In this document: piece by piece, positions 42,358 through 51,291 of the stretch
How positions within the stretch are numbered: the first letter of the stretch is position 1
Layout: each line of letters begins with the position of its first letter
Source: Caballeronia cordobensis
GTDB taxonomy: Bacteria > Pseudomonadota > Gammaproteobacteria > Burkholderiales > Burkholderiaceae
Direction: 5' to 3'
DNA length: 64,000 nucleotides
Assembly: GCF_001544575.2 (NCBI RefSeq)
Contig: NZ_FCNY02000011.1
Span: 1-64,000 of the forward strand
Notes under the pieces: generated by a model
The model's database searches: none
What the model was told of the DNA's origin: nothing
The model's input: the letters and a program-made list of their open reading frames with translations, nothing else
Program-made: the position numbers and the translations under genes

Positions 42358-43536
42358 TCAGAAGCGGTGCCTCAGTCCGGCCGACGCCTGAACCTGCGTC
42401 GTCGTCGAGGACGGATTGCTCACGCCGTTGATCCACGCCACGCCCAGCGGAGAAGTGCCGCTCGGGCTCACGCGCTGCCACGCGCCCTGCACATAGACAT
42501 CGGTGCGGCGCGACAGGCGGTAGTCGGCCATCGCGCTCACCTGGTTCCAGTGAGGAATGCCGCCGCCGCCGTTGCCGCCCGCGCGCGAATAGGTGTACGC
42601 GCCCGAAAACTCGACCGCGGGCGTGAACGCATAGCGGAAGTTGCCCTCGAAGTTCTGGAAGTTCACGCTCAGGTTCGTTTGGAAGAACCGCGTGATCTTG
42701 CTCTGCGAATACACGAAGCCCGCCACCGCCGGGCCGAACGTGTAGTTGACGCCCGCACCCAGCGTCCGCTGCTTGTCGGCGAGCACGCCGATCGGCACGG
42801 CGCTCGTGGTCAGCGCGCTTTGCAGCGACGCCGCCGTGGTGTCCGTGACCGCGCCGTTCGCGTTCAACTGGGCCGGCGTGCGCGCGGAGCTGTTCAACTG
42901 AAGATAGCCGACGGCGAAGTTCCATGCGCCGCTCACATACGACAGGCCGAAACTGTAGGCGCGGTTGTTGGTGAATCCGCCCGCCTGATTCGAAAAGCCG
43001 TACAACGCGCCGAGTCTGAAGCCGTAGAATGCCGGGCTCATGTACTTCACAGCGTTGTTGATCTGAAACGAATCGTTCAGATTGTCGATGTCGAACGGAT
43101 GGGCGAAATGCGTGCCGCCGAATTCCGTGCCGGTCAGCGAAAGCGGCGCGACGAAATCGACCATGAGGTCGGTCTGCCGGCCGAGCGTGAGCGCGCCGTA
43201 TTCGCGGCTCGACACGCCGACCCACGCCTGACGGTTGAAGATGCGGTTGCCCGACGTGTACTGGCCGTTATTCACGTCGAAGCCGCTTTCGAGGGCGAAG
43301 ACGGCCTTCATCCCCGCGCCCAGATCTTCGGCCCCTCGCAGGCCCCATCGGCTGTCCTGAACCGCGCCGCTCGTCATCTGCCAGCTGCTATGGCCGCTGC
43401 CGGGGGCGGTTCTTTCGTTGCTCGTGTAGGTCAGGCCCGCGTCGATCAGACCATAGAGCGTGACGCTGCTTTGCGCATGCGCCGCGCTCGTCAGCGTGAT
43501 CATCGTCGTCGCACCGGTTATCAGCAACTTGTTCAT
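42358..43536 (-). CDS. Outer-membrane porin (OmpC family), 2 of 4
   Basis: A 392-residue porin with signal peptide ending at HA, mature start QSSVTLYGLIDAGLTY, and C-terminal ...GLRHRF. It contains the family segment GLRGAEDLGAGMKAVFALESGF (in part). It converges with the LysR gene and sits downstream of phaZ in the same direction, separated by a 130-base gap with a hairpin in its 5' untranslated part. GGAGCAGG precedes the ATG. Confidence 0.9.
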   Translation of the reverse strand: MNKLLITGATTMITLTSAAHAQSSVTLYGLIDAGLTYTSNERTAPGSGHSSWQMTSGAVQDSRWGLRGAEDLGAGMKAVFALESGFDVNNGQYTSGNRIFNRQAWVGVSSREYGALTLGRQTDLMVDFVAPLSLTGTEFGGTHFAHPFDIDNLNDSFQINNAVKYMSPAFYGFRLGALYGFSNQAGGFTNNRAYSFGLSYVSGAWNFAVGYLQLNSSARTPAQLNANGAVTDTTAASLQSALTTSAVPIGVLADKQRTLGAGVNYTFGPAVAGFVYSQSKITRFFQTNLSVNFQNFEGNFRYAFTPAVEFSGAYTYSRAGGNGGGGIPHWNQVSAMADYRLSRRTDVYVQGAWQRVSPSGTSPLGVAWINGVSNPSSTTTQVQASAGLRHRF

Positions 43537-43554
43537 TTGCCTGCTCCAGCAACA

Positions 43555-43574
43555 CCGGAGCAGACACGCTCCGG
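43555..43574 (-). terminator. Hairpin between phaZ and the porin gene
   Basis: CCGGAGC-N6-GCTCCGG is a 7-bp stem with a 6-base loop, 18 bases upstream of the porin start codon on the minus strand. It could terminate the phaC-phaZ message or fold in the porin 5' untranslated region near the ribosome site. TGTTGCT follows the stem, a poor U-tract. Confidence 0.4.
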
Positions 43575-43666
43575 CACGTCAGGAAAACGCGCGATGTTCT
43601 TCACACACTCTATGCGACCGCGACGCGAACCGGCAACCCCGAGTCGCAAAGTTTTCCGCGAGGGCC

Positions 43667-44482
43667 CTATTTGGCCGATAAAAAATCCCGCACCAGCGGA
43701 CCGACTTCCTGCGTGCGCGTGATGAGAAACAGATGGCCGTCGTTCATGACATGCAGCGTCGCGCGCCTGATGCGGCGGGCGATGATTTCCGCATTGACGA
43801 GCGGGACGATGGGATCGTCGTCGCCATGCATGACGAGCGTCGGCTGGCGCAGCGTGCCGAGCCACAGCAGGCTGCTCCATCCGCAGGTGGCGAGCAACTG
43901 ATACATGTAGCCACGCCCGCCCGGCGCGCGGATATGACGGCCGTGCTCTTTCAGGAGCGCGGGATCGTTCCGGTATGCGCCGCCATAAATCTCCGCGCCG
44001 ACTTCGAGCAGATAATCCGGGTCGCGGTAGCGCCGCGCGCCGATCAGCTTCGACAGCACGGAGAGCCGCCCCGGCACCATGATCACGCCGGGCGAAGTCG
44101 CCGCCAGCACCAACCGGCGGCAGCGCAACGGATACAGATGCGCGAACTGCTGCGCGAGCGCGCCGCCCCACGAGACGCCGAGCACGTCCACCGGTCCGTC
44201 GTAGCCGAGCTTCGCGAGCAGCTTGTCGGTCATCACCGCGAGCGTGGCGAAGCGATACGGCACGAACGGCGCAGGCGATCCGCCCACGCCGGGAACATCG
44301 AAGATCACGATCTCGACATCGCCGAGCGCATCGGCGAAGGGCTGAAGCAGTTCGAGATTCGCGCCGATGCCGTTGAACACGACGAGCGGCGGCGACGCAT
44401 TGCTGCCCCGCCAGATGCCGACGCGAAGCAGTTGTCCATCGAGTGAAACGTTCTGTATTTCCAGGGCACGCGCGTTTGTCAT
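43667..44482 (-). CDS. phaZ: Poly(3-hydroxyalkanoate) depolymerase, intracellular
   Basis: A 271-residue alpha/beta hydrolase. Lipase box GVSWGGALAQQ (Ser about residue 103), Asp in MHGDDDPIVPL and His in MNDGHLFLI make up the triad. The N-terminal LVVFNGIGANLELLQPFADAL and the FDVPGVGGSPAP segment match medium-chain-length PHA depolymerases of Pseudomonas. It degrades stored polyester to hydroxy acids. It lies 25 bases downstream of phaC. Confidence 0.85.
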   Translation of the reverse strand: MTNARALEIQNVSLDGQLLRVGIWRGSNASPPLVVFNGIGANLELLQPFADALGDVEIVIFDVPGVGGSPAPFVPYRFATLAVMTDKLLAKLGYDGPVDVLGVSWGGALAQQFAHLYPLRCRRLVLAATSPGVIMVPGRLSVLSKLIGARRYRDPDYLLEVGAEIYGGAYRNDPALLKEHGRHIRAPGGRGYMYQLLATCGWSSLLWLGTLRQPTLVMHGDDDPIVPLVNAEIIARRIRRATLHVMNDGHLFLITRTQEVGPLVRDFLSAK

Positions 44483-44507
44483 CGTTCTTGTCTCGTGTGG
44501 ATGCCGG

Positions 44508-46187
44508 TCAGGCTTCGAGGACGTAGCTTCCGGGCGCGTCGGCGAGTCGCGCGTGCCGCTCGTTGCCGGGCGCGCGAGGCGCGGCGCGCCGTTCGCCCGA
44601 GCGCGCGGCCAGCCACGCGCGCCAGTCGCTCCACCAGGATTCCGCTTCGGGGCGGGCGTGGGCGAGCCATGCGTCGGCGTCTTCGGGCAGTTCGTCGTTG
44701 TGGAAGAACTTCGCCTTCGGATTGCCGGGCGGATTGATCAGGCTCTGGATATGGCCGCTCGAACTCAGCACGTAGCGCGTCTTGCCGCCGAACGCGCGCG
44801 CCGTGTTGTAGACGCCCTTCCACGGCGTGATGTGATCGGTCATGCCCGCCATCACGTAGGTGTCGCACGTGACCTTCGACAGATCGACCGGCGTGCCGAG
44901 CACCGTCAGCTTGCCGGGCTCGCTGAAGAGGTTGCGCGTGAAGATGTCGAGCAACTGGCCATGCAGCTTGCCGGGCAGACGCGTCGTGTCGTTGTTCCAG
45001 TAGAGAATGTCGAAGGCCGGCGGCGCTTCGCCCATCAGATAGTTGTTGACCCAGAAGTTCCAGACGAGATCGTTGGGCCTCATCCACGCGAACACGCGGC
45101 TCATGTCTTCGCCCGACAGCACGCCTTTGGCGCGGCTGTTGCGCTTGGCGAGCTCGACGGCCGCGGGCGTCGTAAAGAGTCCGAGCTGCGATTCCGAGGT
45201 GCTGTCGAGCACCGCCACCATCAGCGTGGCCGCGTTGACCGACTTCTCGCCGCGGCTCGCCAGATGGCCGAGCAGCGCCGAAATCGTCATCGCGCCGGAG
45301 CATGCGCCATGCAGGTTCACGTCGGCGTGGCCGGTGATATCGCGCACCGCGTCGATCGCTTCGACGAGCGCGGCGACATACGTGTCCATGTCCCAGTCGC
45401 GCTGCGCTTCGGTGGGATTGCGCCAGCTCACGGCAAACACCTGGAACTCGCTCTTCACCAGATATTCGACGATGCTCTTGTTCGCCGAGAGATCGAAGAT
45501 ATAGAACTTGTTGATCTGCGGCGGCACGATCAGTTGCGGACGCGCGTATACATTCGGCGTGGACGGCGTGTACTGGATGAGTTCGAGCACCTCGTTGCGA
45601 AACACGACCGCGCCGGGCGAAGTCGCGAGATTCTCGCCGACACGAAAGGCCCGCTTGTCCACCTGCGCAGGCATGCCCTTGTTGCCGAGCGTATCGGCGA
45701 GCATGTTTCGCACGCCGGCGACGACGCTCGCACCGCGCGACTCGACGAGCTTCCTCAGCGCGGCGGGATTGCCCGCGAGCGTGTTGGTCGGCGCAAGCGC
45801 GTCCGTCACGAGCGACATCGCGAAGCGCGCGCGTTCCTTGTTGGCGTCGTCGAGCGCGGAGTGGTCCACGAACCCGGCCAGCGCGTTGCGCCAGGCCAGA
45901 TAGCCCTGCAGCGTCGTGCGATACAGCGACTGTTCGCGCCACGCAGGATCGGCGAAGCGTTTGTCGCCCGGCGCGGGTGAGCATGTCTCTTTGCCGCTCG
46001 CCGCCGATGTCAGATCGCGCACGAGCGCCGCGGTCTGGGTCATCAGCAAGGCGGGATGCAGCATCGCCTGCGCGCCGATCTGCCCGGCGGCGGCGAACAT
46101 GTCGAGGGCGCGCAATCCGACGAACGGGTTGGCGCCGAGCATGCCGTCGCTGGCATCGGCGGCGAGGCTGTCGTTCTGGTTACTCAT
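44508..46187 (-). CDS. phaC: Polyhydroxyalkanoate synthase, class II-like
   Basis: A 559-residue PHA synthase. Catalytic Cys is in LHGACSGAMTIS (about residue 296), with Asp in VMAGMTDHITPW and His in SSSGHIQSLINPP. The GACSG box and overall length match the class II (medium-chain-length) enzymes of Pseudomonas better than the class I GFCVGG type usual in Burkholderiaceae. It polymerises (R)-3-hydroxyacyl-CoA at the granule surface. Operon partners fadD, maoC and phaZ support a fatty-acid-fed polymer cycle. Confidence 0.9.
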   Translation of the reverse strand: MSNQNDSLAADASDGMLGANPFVGLRALDMFAAAGQIGAQAMLHPALLMTQTAALVRDLTSAASGKETCSPAPGDKRFADPAWREQSLYRTTLQGYLAWRNALAGFVDHSALDDANKERARFAMSLVTDALAPTNTLAGNPAALRKLVESRGASVVAGVRNMLADTLGNKGMPAQVDKRAFRVGENLATSPGAVVFRNEVLELIQYTPSTPNVYARPQLIVPPQINKFYIFDLSANKSIVEYLVKSEFQVFAVSWRNPTEAQRDWDMDTYVAALVEAIDAVRDITGHADVNLHGACSGAMTISALLGHLASRGEKSVNAATLMVAVLDSTSESQLGLFTTPAAVELAKRNSRAKGVLSGEDMSRVFAWMRPNDLVWNFWVNNYLMGEAPPAFDILYWNNDTTRLPGKLHGQLLDIFTRNLFSEPGKLTVLGTPVDLSKVTCDTYVMAGMTDHITPWKGVYNTARAFGGKTRYVLSSSGHIQSLINPPGNPKAKFFHNDELPEDADAWLAHARPEAESWWSDWRAWLAARSGERRAAPRAPGNERHARLADAPGSYVLEA

Positions 46188-46200
46188 AATCGTTTCCTTC

Positions 46201-46665
46201 TCACGCCACGATCATCGCGAGCGTTTGCGCGATCAGCGCGGGCTTGTCCTCGCCTTCGATCTGCAGTTCGCTATCCGTCTTGACGAGAATGCGGCCATTC
46301 CCTTTTCGCTCCACCGAAGTCAGCCTGACGCGGCATCGCACGCGCGCGCCGGACCTGACCGGCGTCATGAAGCGCACCTTGTCCAGCCCGTAATTCAGCG
46401 CGGCGGACGCATCCGCCGGAACGAGGCCGACTTCGATCGCGAGCGTCGCCAGGAGCGAGAGCGTGAGATAGCCGTGCGCGATCGTGCCGCCGAAAGGGCT
46501 CTCGCGTTTCGCGCGTTCCTCGTTGACGTGGATCCACTGCATGTCGCCGGTGCATTGCGCGAACGCCTCGATGCGCGCCTGATCGACGACGACCCAGTCC
46601 GACACGCCCAACTCGCGGCCGACGAACGCGTCGATCGTCGCCATGCTGTATTCGATGGTGCTCAT
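46201..46665 (-). CDS. MaoC-like (R)-specific enoyl-CoA hydratase, PhaJ-type
   Basis: A 154-residue hotdog-fold hydratase starting at ATG 46665, which overlaps the fadD stop by four bases. The hydratase-2 Asp-His pair is in TGDMQWIHVNEE (about residue 41), followed by the conserved GGTIAHGYLTLSLL. PhaJ-type enzymes convert beta-oxidation enoyl-CoA into (R)-3-hydroxyacyl-CoA, the substrate of PHA synthase, encoded 13 bases downstream. The gene order makes that role likely. Confidence 0.87.
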   Translation of the reverse strand: MSTIEYSMATIDAFVGRELGVSDWVVVDQARIEAFAQCTGDMQWIHVNEERAKRESPFGGTIAHGYLTLSLLATLAIEVGLVPADASAALNYGLDKVRFMTPVRSGARVRCRVRLTSVERKGNGRILVKTDSELQIEGEDKPALIAQTLAMIVA

Positions 46666-48329
46666 GCTGTTGCCTTCCCTTCCAGCGACGCCGCGAACGC
46701 TTCGCGCAGGCGCTTCTTGTTCAACTTGCCGACGCTCGTCTTGTCGAGACTGTCGACGATCTTCACGATCCGCGGCACGGCGTACTTCGAGATCTTTCCC
46801 GATTCGCTGAAGGCCATGACGTGATGCCGGATCTCGTCTTCCGAGACGCTCGCTTGCGCCTTGAGCACCACGAGCGCCACCGGCCGCTCGCCCCACTTCT
46901 CGTCCTTGATGCCGATCACGGCCACCTCGGAGACGCCCGGATGCAACGAGATCAGGCTCTCGATTTCGAGCGACGACACCCATTCGCCGCCGGACTTGAT
47001 GACATCCTTGAGACGATCGGTAATCTGCAGATAGCCTTGCGGATCGATGCTGCCGATATCCTGCGTATGCAGATAGCCGCCGTCCCAAAGCTGCGCCGAG
47101 GCTTCCGCGTTCTTCCAGTACCCTTGCGTGAGCCACGGCGTGCGCACGACGATTTCACCGCTCGCGCGGCCGTCGTGAGCGGCGTCGCGGCCCTCATCGT
47201 CGACGATGCGCAGATCGACGAGCGGCAACGGCAGGCCGGTCTTGCAGCGCACCCGCACCTGCTCGTCGATATCGAGCGGCTCTTCGCCGGGCTTGATCTG
47301 CGCGAGACTGAGCAGCGGGCAGGTTTCGGACATGCCGTAGCCCGCGAAGATGTCGATGCCGCGATCGAGCGCCGCGCGCGCGAGGCCATGCGGCAGCGCG
47401 CCCCCGCCGATGACGACCTTCCACCGGCTCAGATCGACGGCCTTGGCGTCTTCGCATTCGAGCAGCATGTGCAGGATCGTGCCGACGCAATGCGAGAACG
47501 TCACGCCCTCGTCGCGCACGAGCTTCATCAGGCGCTCGGGTACGTATCGGCCGGGATAGACCTGCTTCACGCCGAGCAAGGTGGCGATGTACGGCATGCC
47601 CCATGCGTGGACATGGAACATCGGCGTGATCGGCATGTACACGTCGCCGCGATGAAAGCGCTGCCCGGATGCGGGGCTCGCGAGCGCCGCCATGCCGGTG
47701 ATGGTGTGCAGCACCAACTGACGGTGCGAGAAATAGACGCCCTTCGGCAAACCGGTCGTGCCCGTGGTGTAGAACGTGGTGGCGCGCGTGTTCTCGTCGA
47801 AATCCGGGAAGTCGTAGCCGGTCTCGCTCGCGGCCAGCATGCCTTCGTATTCGTCCGCGAACGGAATCGCATGCGCGCCGGCTTCGGTGCTTTCGTCGAT
47901 CAGGATGAAGGTTTGCACCGTGTCGAGCTGATCGCGGATCGCGTCGATCACCGGCAGGAAATCGCTATGGACGAGCAGGATCTGCGCGCCCGCGTGATTG
48001 ATCGTGTAGGCGATCTCCGCCGGCGAGAGCCGCACGTTGACCGTCTGCAGCACCGCGCCCATCATCGGAATGGCGAAGTAGCATTCGAGATAGCGATGGC
48101 TGTCCCAGTCCATCACCGCCACGGTGCTGCCCATGACTGCGCCGTGACGCGTCAGGCCATTGGCGAGGCGCGCGATGCGCTCGCGCATGGCGCGATAGGT
48201 CAGGCGCGTCTCGCCGCGGTACACGATCTCCTGATCGGGCGCATGCGCGAGCGGCGTATGCAGAAGATGCTTGATGAGCAACGGGTACGCGTACGCCGCC
48301 GCGGATGATTCGAACATGTCGTGATCCAT
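46662..48329 (-). CDS. Long-chain/medium-chain fatty-acid--CoA ligase
   Basis: A 555-residue acyl-adenylate ligase. The AMP-binding P-loop is TFYTTGTTGLPKGVYFSH (about residue 182), with GYGMSETCP (about 330) and the GGEWVSSLEIE region before the C-terminal lysine in KTSVGKLNKKRLRE. Start ATG 48329 has AGGAAA six bases upstream. It activates free fatty acids with ATP and CoA and is the first gene of the fadD-maoC-phaC-phaZ unit. Confidence 0.9.
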   Translation of the reverse strand: MDHDMFESSAAAYAYPLLIKHLLHTPLAHAPDQEIVYRGETRLTYRAMRERIARLANGLTRHGAVMGSTVAVMDWDSHRYLECYFAIPMMGAVLQTVNVRLSPAEIAYTINHAGAQILLVHSDFLPVIDAIRDQLDTVQTFILIDESTEAGAHAIPFADEYEGMLAASETGYDFPDFDENTRATTFYTTGTTGLPKGVYFSHRQLVLHTITGMAALASPASGQRFHRGDVYMPITPMFHVHAWGMPYIATLLGVKQVYPGRYVPERLMKLVRDEGVTFSHCVGTILHMLLECEDAKAVDLSRWKVVIGGGALPHGLARAALDRGIDIFAGYGMSETCPLLSLAQIKPGEEPLDIDEQVRVRCKTGLPLPLVDLRIVDDEGRDAAHDGRASGEIVVRTPWLTQGYWKNAEASAQLWDGGYLHTQDIGSIDPQGYLQITDRLKDVIKSGGEWVSSLEIESLISLHPGVSEVAVIGIKDEKWGERPVALVVLKAQASVSEDEIRHHVMAFSESGKISKYAVPRIVKIVDSLDKTSVGKLNKKRLREAFAASLEGKATA

Positions 48330-48360
48330 TTGGGTTTCCTGATGCAAGACCGCTGGCGGG

Positions 48361-48717
48361 CTATTGCCCGAAGTTGCGCCTGACGGTCAGCTTGTTCGTA
48401 ACCGACGTGACGCCGGGCACGCCTTTCGCGAGCGCGACGGCCTTGTCGATCTGCGCCGCGTCGGCGGCAGTGCCGGTCAGCGTCACCGCGCCGTTCTTCG
48501 CATTGACGCCGATATCGCCGGCATCGATGCGCTTGTCGTTCGCGAATGCGGCATACACGCGCTTGCGCAGCGCGCGGTCGTCCTTGCGCGTTCCGGCGGG
48601 CGTGCTCGCGGCCGATGCCATCGAAGGCGCGCTCGCGGCCATCGGCGGGTTCGCCTGAGCGCTCGCGTCCATCGACGCCAGCACGATCAGCGCGGCGGAC
48701 ACCGAGATTTTCTTCAT
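48361..48717 (-). CDS. BON-domain periplasmic protein
   Basis: A 118-residue protein with a signal peptide (ISVSAALIVLASMDASA) and an Ala/Ser/Pro-rich linker, followed by one BON domain (about residues 45-115): LRKRVYAAF, IGVNAKNGAVTLTGTAADAAQIDKAVALA (in part), GVPGVTSVTNKL. BON domains bind phospholipid membranes and help envelope stability under stress. It lies between a porin and fadD, same direction; whether it is cotranscribed with either is unclear. Confidence 0.85.
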   Translation of the reverse strand: MKKISVSAALIVLASMDASAQANPPMAASAPSMASAASTPAGTRKDDRALRKRVYAAFANDKRIDAGDIGVNAKNGAVTLTGTAADAAQIDKAVALAKGVPGVTSVTNKLTVRRNFGQ

Positions 48718-48736
48718 GTGTTGCTCCGGATATCGT

Positions 48737-49861
48737 TCAGAAGTTATGGCGCAGGCCGATCATCGCGGCCGTGGTCGATTCGCCCGGCGCGACGGGCTGC
48801 CCGTAGACGATCGTCTGGTTCATCGTGCCGTGGTTGTCGACATAGCCGACCTGCGCGTAGGCGAGCGTGCGCTTGGACAGGCTGTACTCCGTGCCGACCG
48901 CGAATTCGCTCGAATGATTCGCCGAGTTGTTCTTGTCCTTCAGGTAGTAAAACCCGGACGTGACTTTCAGCACCGGGCTGAAGCGGTATCCGAGACCGGC
49001 CGACCAGAGGTCGTAGTCGGCGCGTGCGGTGTTCGCCGGATTCTTGCCGTGGCTGTAGGAGCCGGACACGGAGAAGTCGCGAAAGGTGTACATCGCGCCG
49101 AGATACACGAGCCGGTTGTTGTTGAGCCCGCTCGGCGGAATGCCGGGCATCGGATTCGCGTCGTGCCCGTTGTAGTAGACCGCGGAGACGTTCAGGCCGT
49201 AGTTCGAATACTTCAGGACGGCGGACTCGCGCGTGCCGCCCTGAAACTCGCCCGGCACGCCGCCGGGCGCATATTCCAGCGCGAGCGACGCGCCATAGAA
49301 CTTCGGCGATTCGTACACGAGCGCGTTGCTGTCGTACAGCGCGCCGATCGGGCCGTTGGTGCTGGTGCCCGGCCATCCGGCAGCCTGGTTCATGCCGAGC
49401 CATGCCGTGAGAATGCTGCCGAAGTACTGTGCGCCGCGCACGTCGGTTTCGAACATCGCGTAGACCATCGGCACGATCTGGCGGCCTGCGTTGAAGGTGC
49501 CGAACGGGCCGGAAATGCCGAGCGTTGCGAACTGATTGAATTGCGCGGGCACGCCGGGCGTGTCGGAAAGGCCGAACCTGCCGCTGCCCGAATCGAACGT
49601 GCCCTGCAATCTGAAGTTCACGCGATATCCGCCGCCCAGCTCCTCGCTGCCTTTGAGGCCCCAGTAGCTGGCGTAAATGCCGCCGTCCTTGTAGCGATAC
49701 ACCTTGCCCAGATTGGGCGCGTTCGGTGCAAAAGAAGCCGCGGACGTGCTCTGGTACAGCAAGCCTGCATCGACTACGCCATAGAGCGTCACCGATCCTT
49801 GCGCGCAGGCGGCGCCCGAAACGGTCAGTAAGGCGGCAAGGCAGGGAATTCTGCGTTTCAT
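48737..49861 (-). CDS. Outer-membrane porin (OmpC family), 3 of 4
   Basis: A 374-residue porin. Signal peptide LAALLTVSGAACA, mature start QGSVTLYGVVDAGLLYQ, internal GLKGSEELGGGYRVNF, and C-terminal ...GLRHNF. It is divergent from the BKACE gene and 19 bases upstream of the BON-domain gene. Probably the outer-membrane entry for the substrate of the divergent BKACE/MFS unit, by proximity only. Confidence 0.9.
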   Translation of the reverse strand: MKRRIPCLAALLTVSGAACAQGSVTLYGVVDAGLLYQSTSAASFAPNAPNLGKVYRYKDGGIYASYWGLKGSEELGGGYRVNFRLQGTFDSGSGRFGLSDTPGVPAQFNQFATLGISGPFGTFNAGRQIVPMVYAMFETDVRGAQYFGSILTAWLGMNQAAGWPGTSTNGPIGALYDSNALVYESPKFYGASLALEYAPGGVPGEFQGGTRESAVLKYSNYGLNVSAVYYNGHDANPMPGIPPSGLNNNRLVYLGAMYTFRDFSVSGSYSHGKNPANTARADYDLWSAGLGYRFSPVLKVTSGFYYLKDKNNSANHSSEFAVGTEYSLSKRTLAYAQVGYVDNHGTMNQTIVYGQPVAPGESTTAAMIGLRHNF

Positions 49862-49945
49862 GATGTCTCCGTGTTTTTCGGCTTCACGCAGGCCGAACGG
49901 CGCATGAAGGCATGTGGCAAGAATACGGAGCGCGTGCGGTTTAGA

Positions 49946-50012
49946 CCCCTCTCGCGCGGGGAGGGGGGCCGTGTCTTCGGCGTCCGGCCCGCCCCCTCCC
50001 GCCGCGAGAGGG
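49946..50012. repeat. Long GC-rich inverted repeat (REP-like element)
   Basis: Between the divergent porin and BKACE genes, CCCTCTCGCG (49947-49956) pairs perfectly with CGCGAGAGGG (50003-50012). The inner arms GGGGAGGGGGGCC and GGCCCGCCCCCTCCC continue the stem with small bulges, giving about 24 paired bases per arm and a loop near 15 bases. CCCTCTC-type palindromes recur between genes in Burkholderiales, so this is probably one copy of a dispersed repeat. It would lie in the 5' leader of the BKACE message. Confidence 0.6.
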
Positions 50013-50102
50013 TTGAATGGCGCATCTCTTCACTACGATGCGGATCAGTTCATCGAGATGCCGCCTACCCGGCATCGACTCAAACTCACGCTGGAGCCCC
50101 AC

Positions 50103-51158
50103 ATGCAATTCCTCGACGATTCGCTGCACCCCGAAAACCAGGACAAGGTCGTGATCACGGTCGCGCCTTACGGCCCGGAATGGATGCCCGCCGATTTCCC
50201 GGAGGACATTCCCGTGACGATGGAAGAGCAGGTCCAGAAAGCCGTGGACTGCTACGAAGCGGGCGCCACCGTGCTGCACCTGCACGTGCGCGAACTGGAC
50301 GGCAAAGGCTCCAAGCGCCTGTCGAAGTTCAACGAACTGATCGCCGGCGTGCGCGCCGCGGTGCCGGACATGATCATCCAGGTGGGCGGCTCGATCTCGT
50401 TCGCGCCGGAAGACGACGGCCAGGCGGCCAAATGGCTGTCCGACGACACGCGCCACATGCTCGCCGACCTCGATCCGAAGCCCGATCAGGTGACGGTCGC
50501 GATCAACACGACGCAGATGAACATCATGGAGCTGCTGTATCCGGAGTATCTTGAAGGCACGTCGCTCTCGAATCCCGCGTTCATGGCCGCCTACAGCGAA
50601 ATGACGGTGCCCGCCGGCCCCGCGTGGGTCGAGGAGCATTTGCGCCGTCTGCAGGCGGCGAATATCCAGCCGCACTTCCAGCTGACCGGCATCCATGCGC
50701 TGGAGACGCTCGAACGCCTCGTGCGCAAGGGCGTCTACACGGGCCCGCTGAACCTGACGTGGATCGGCATCGGCGGCGGCTTCGACGGCCCGAACCCGTT
50801 CAACTTCTTCAACTTCGTGCACCGTGCGCCGGACGGCTGCACGCTCACGGCCGAGTCGCTGCTCAAGAACGTGCTGCCGTTCAACATGATGGCGATGTCG
50901 ATGGGCCTGCATCCGCGCTGCGGCATCGAGGACACGATCATCGATCAGCACGGCAACCGCATGACTTCGGTGCAGCAGATCGAGCAGTGCGTGCGCGTGG
51001 CGCGCGAACTCGGACGTGACATCGCGAGCGGCAAGGACGCGCGCGAGATCTACCGCATCGGCGTGCAGTACGAAACCGCCGACGACACGCTGGCGGCGAA
51101 CGGCATGGCGCCGAACCGCAAGGCCGGTCAGGTCAATCTTCCGCTGCGCGCGGCCTGA
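50103..51158 (+). CDS. BKACE family (DUF849) beta-keto acid cleavage enzyme
   Basis: A 351-residue TIM-barrel zinc enzyme of the family of 3-keto-5-aminohexanoate cleavage enzyme (Kce). The zinc HxH is in TVLHLHVREL (about residue 58); VGGSISFAP, GIHALETLERL and WIGIGGGFDGPNPFNF are further landmarks. BKACE enzymes condense a beta-keto acid with acetyl-CoA, giving acetoacetate and a new CoA ester. Start ATG 50103 has GGAG seven bases upstream; the longer frame runs through the REP-like hairpin. Substrate unknown. Confidence 0.87.
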   Translation: MQFLDDSLHPENQDKVVITVAPYGPEWMPADFPEDIPVTMEEQVQKAVDCYEAGATVLHLHVRELDGKGSKRLSKFNELIAGVRAAVPDMIIQVGGSISFAPEDDGQAAKWLSDDTRHMLADLDPKPDQVTVAINTTQMNIMELLYPEYLEGTSLSNPAFMAAYSEMTVPAGPAWVEEHLRRLQAANIQPHFQLTGIHALETLERLVRKGVYTGPLNLTWIGIGGGFDGPNPFNFFNFVHRAPDGCTLTAESLLKNVLPFNMMAMSMGLHPRCGIEDTIIDQHGNRMTSVQQIEQCVRVARELGRDIASGKDAREIYRIGVQYETADDTLAANGMAPNRKAGQVNLPLRAA

Positions 51159-51291
51159 AACCCTGTACGCGGACGCTGCGCGAAGGCCAGCGCCCGCGGC
51201 TTTGAACCCGGTCCCGCGAGAACAAACGAGCGGCCCGCGGCGCATTCATGCGCACGATGAGGCCCGCGCCGGGACATAGGAGGAGACAATC

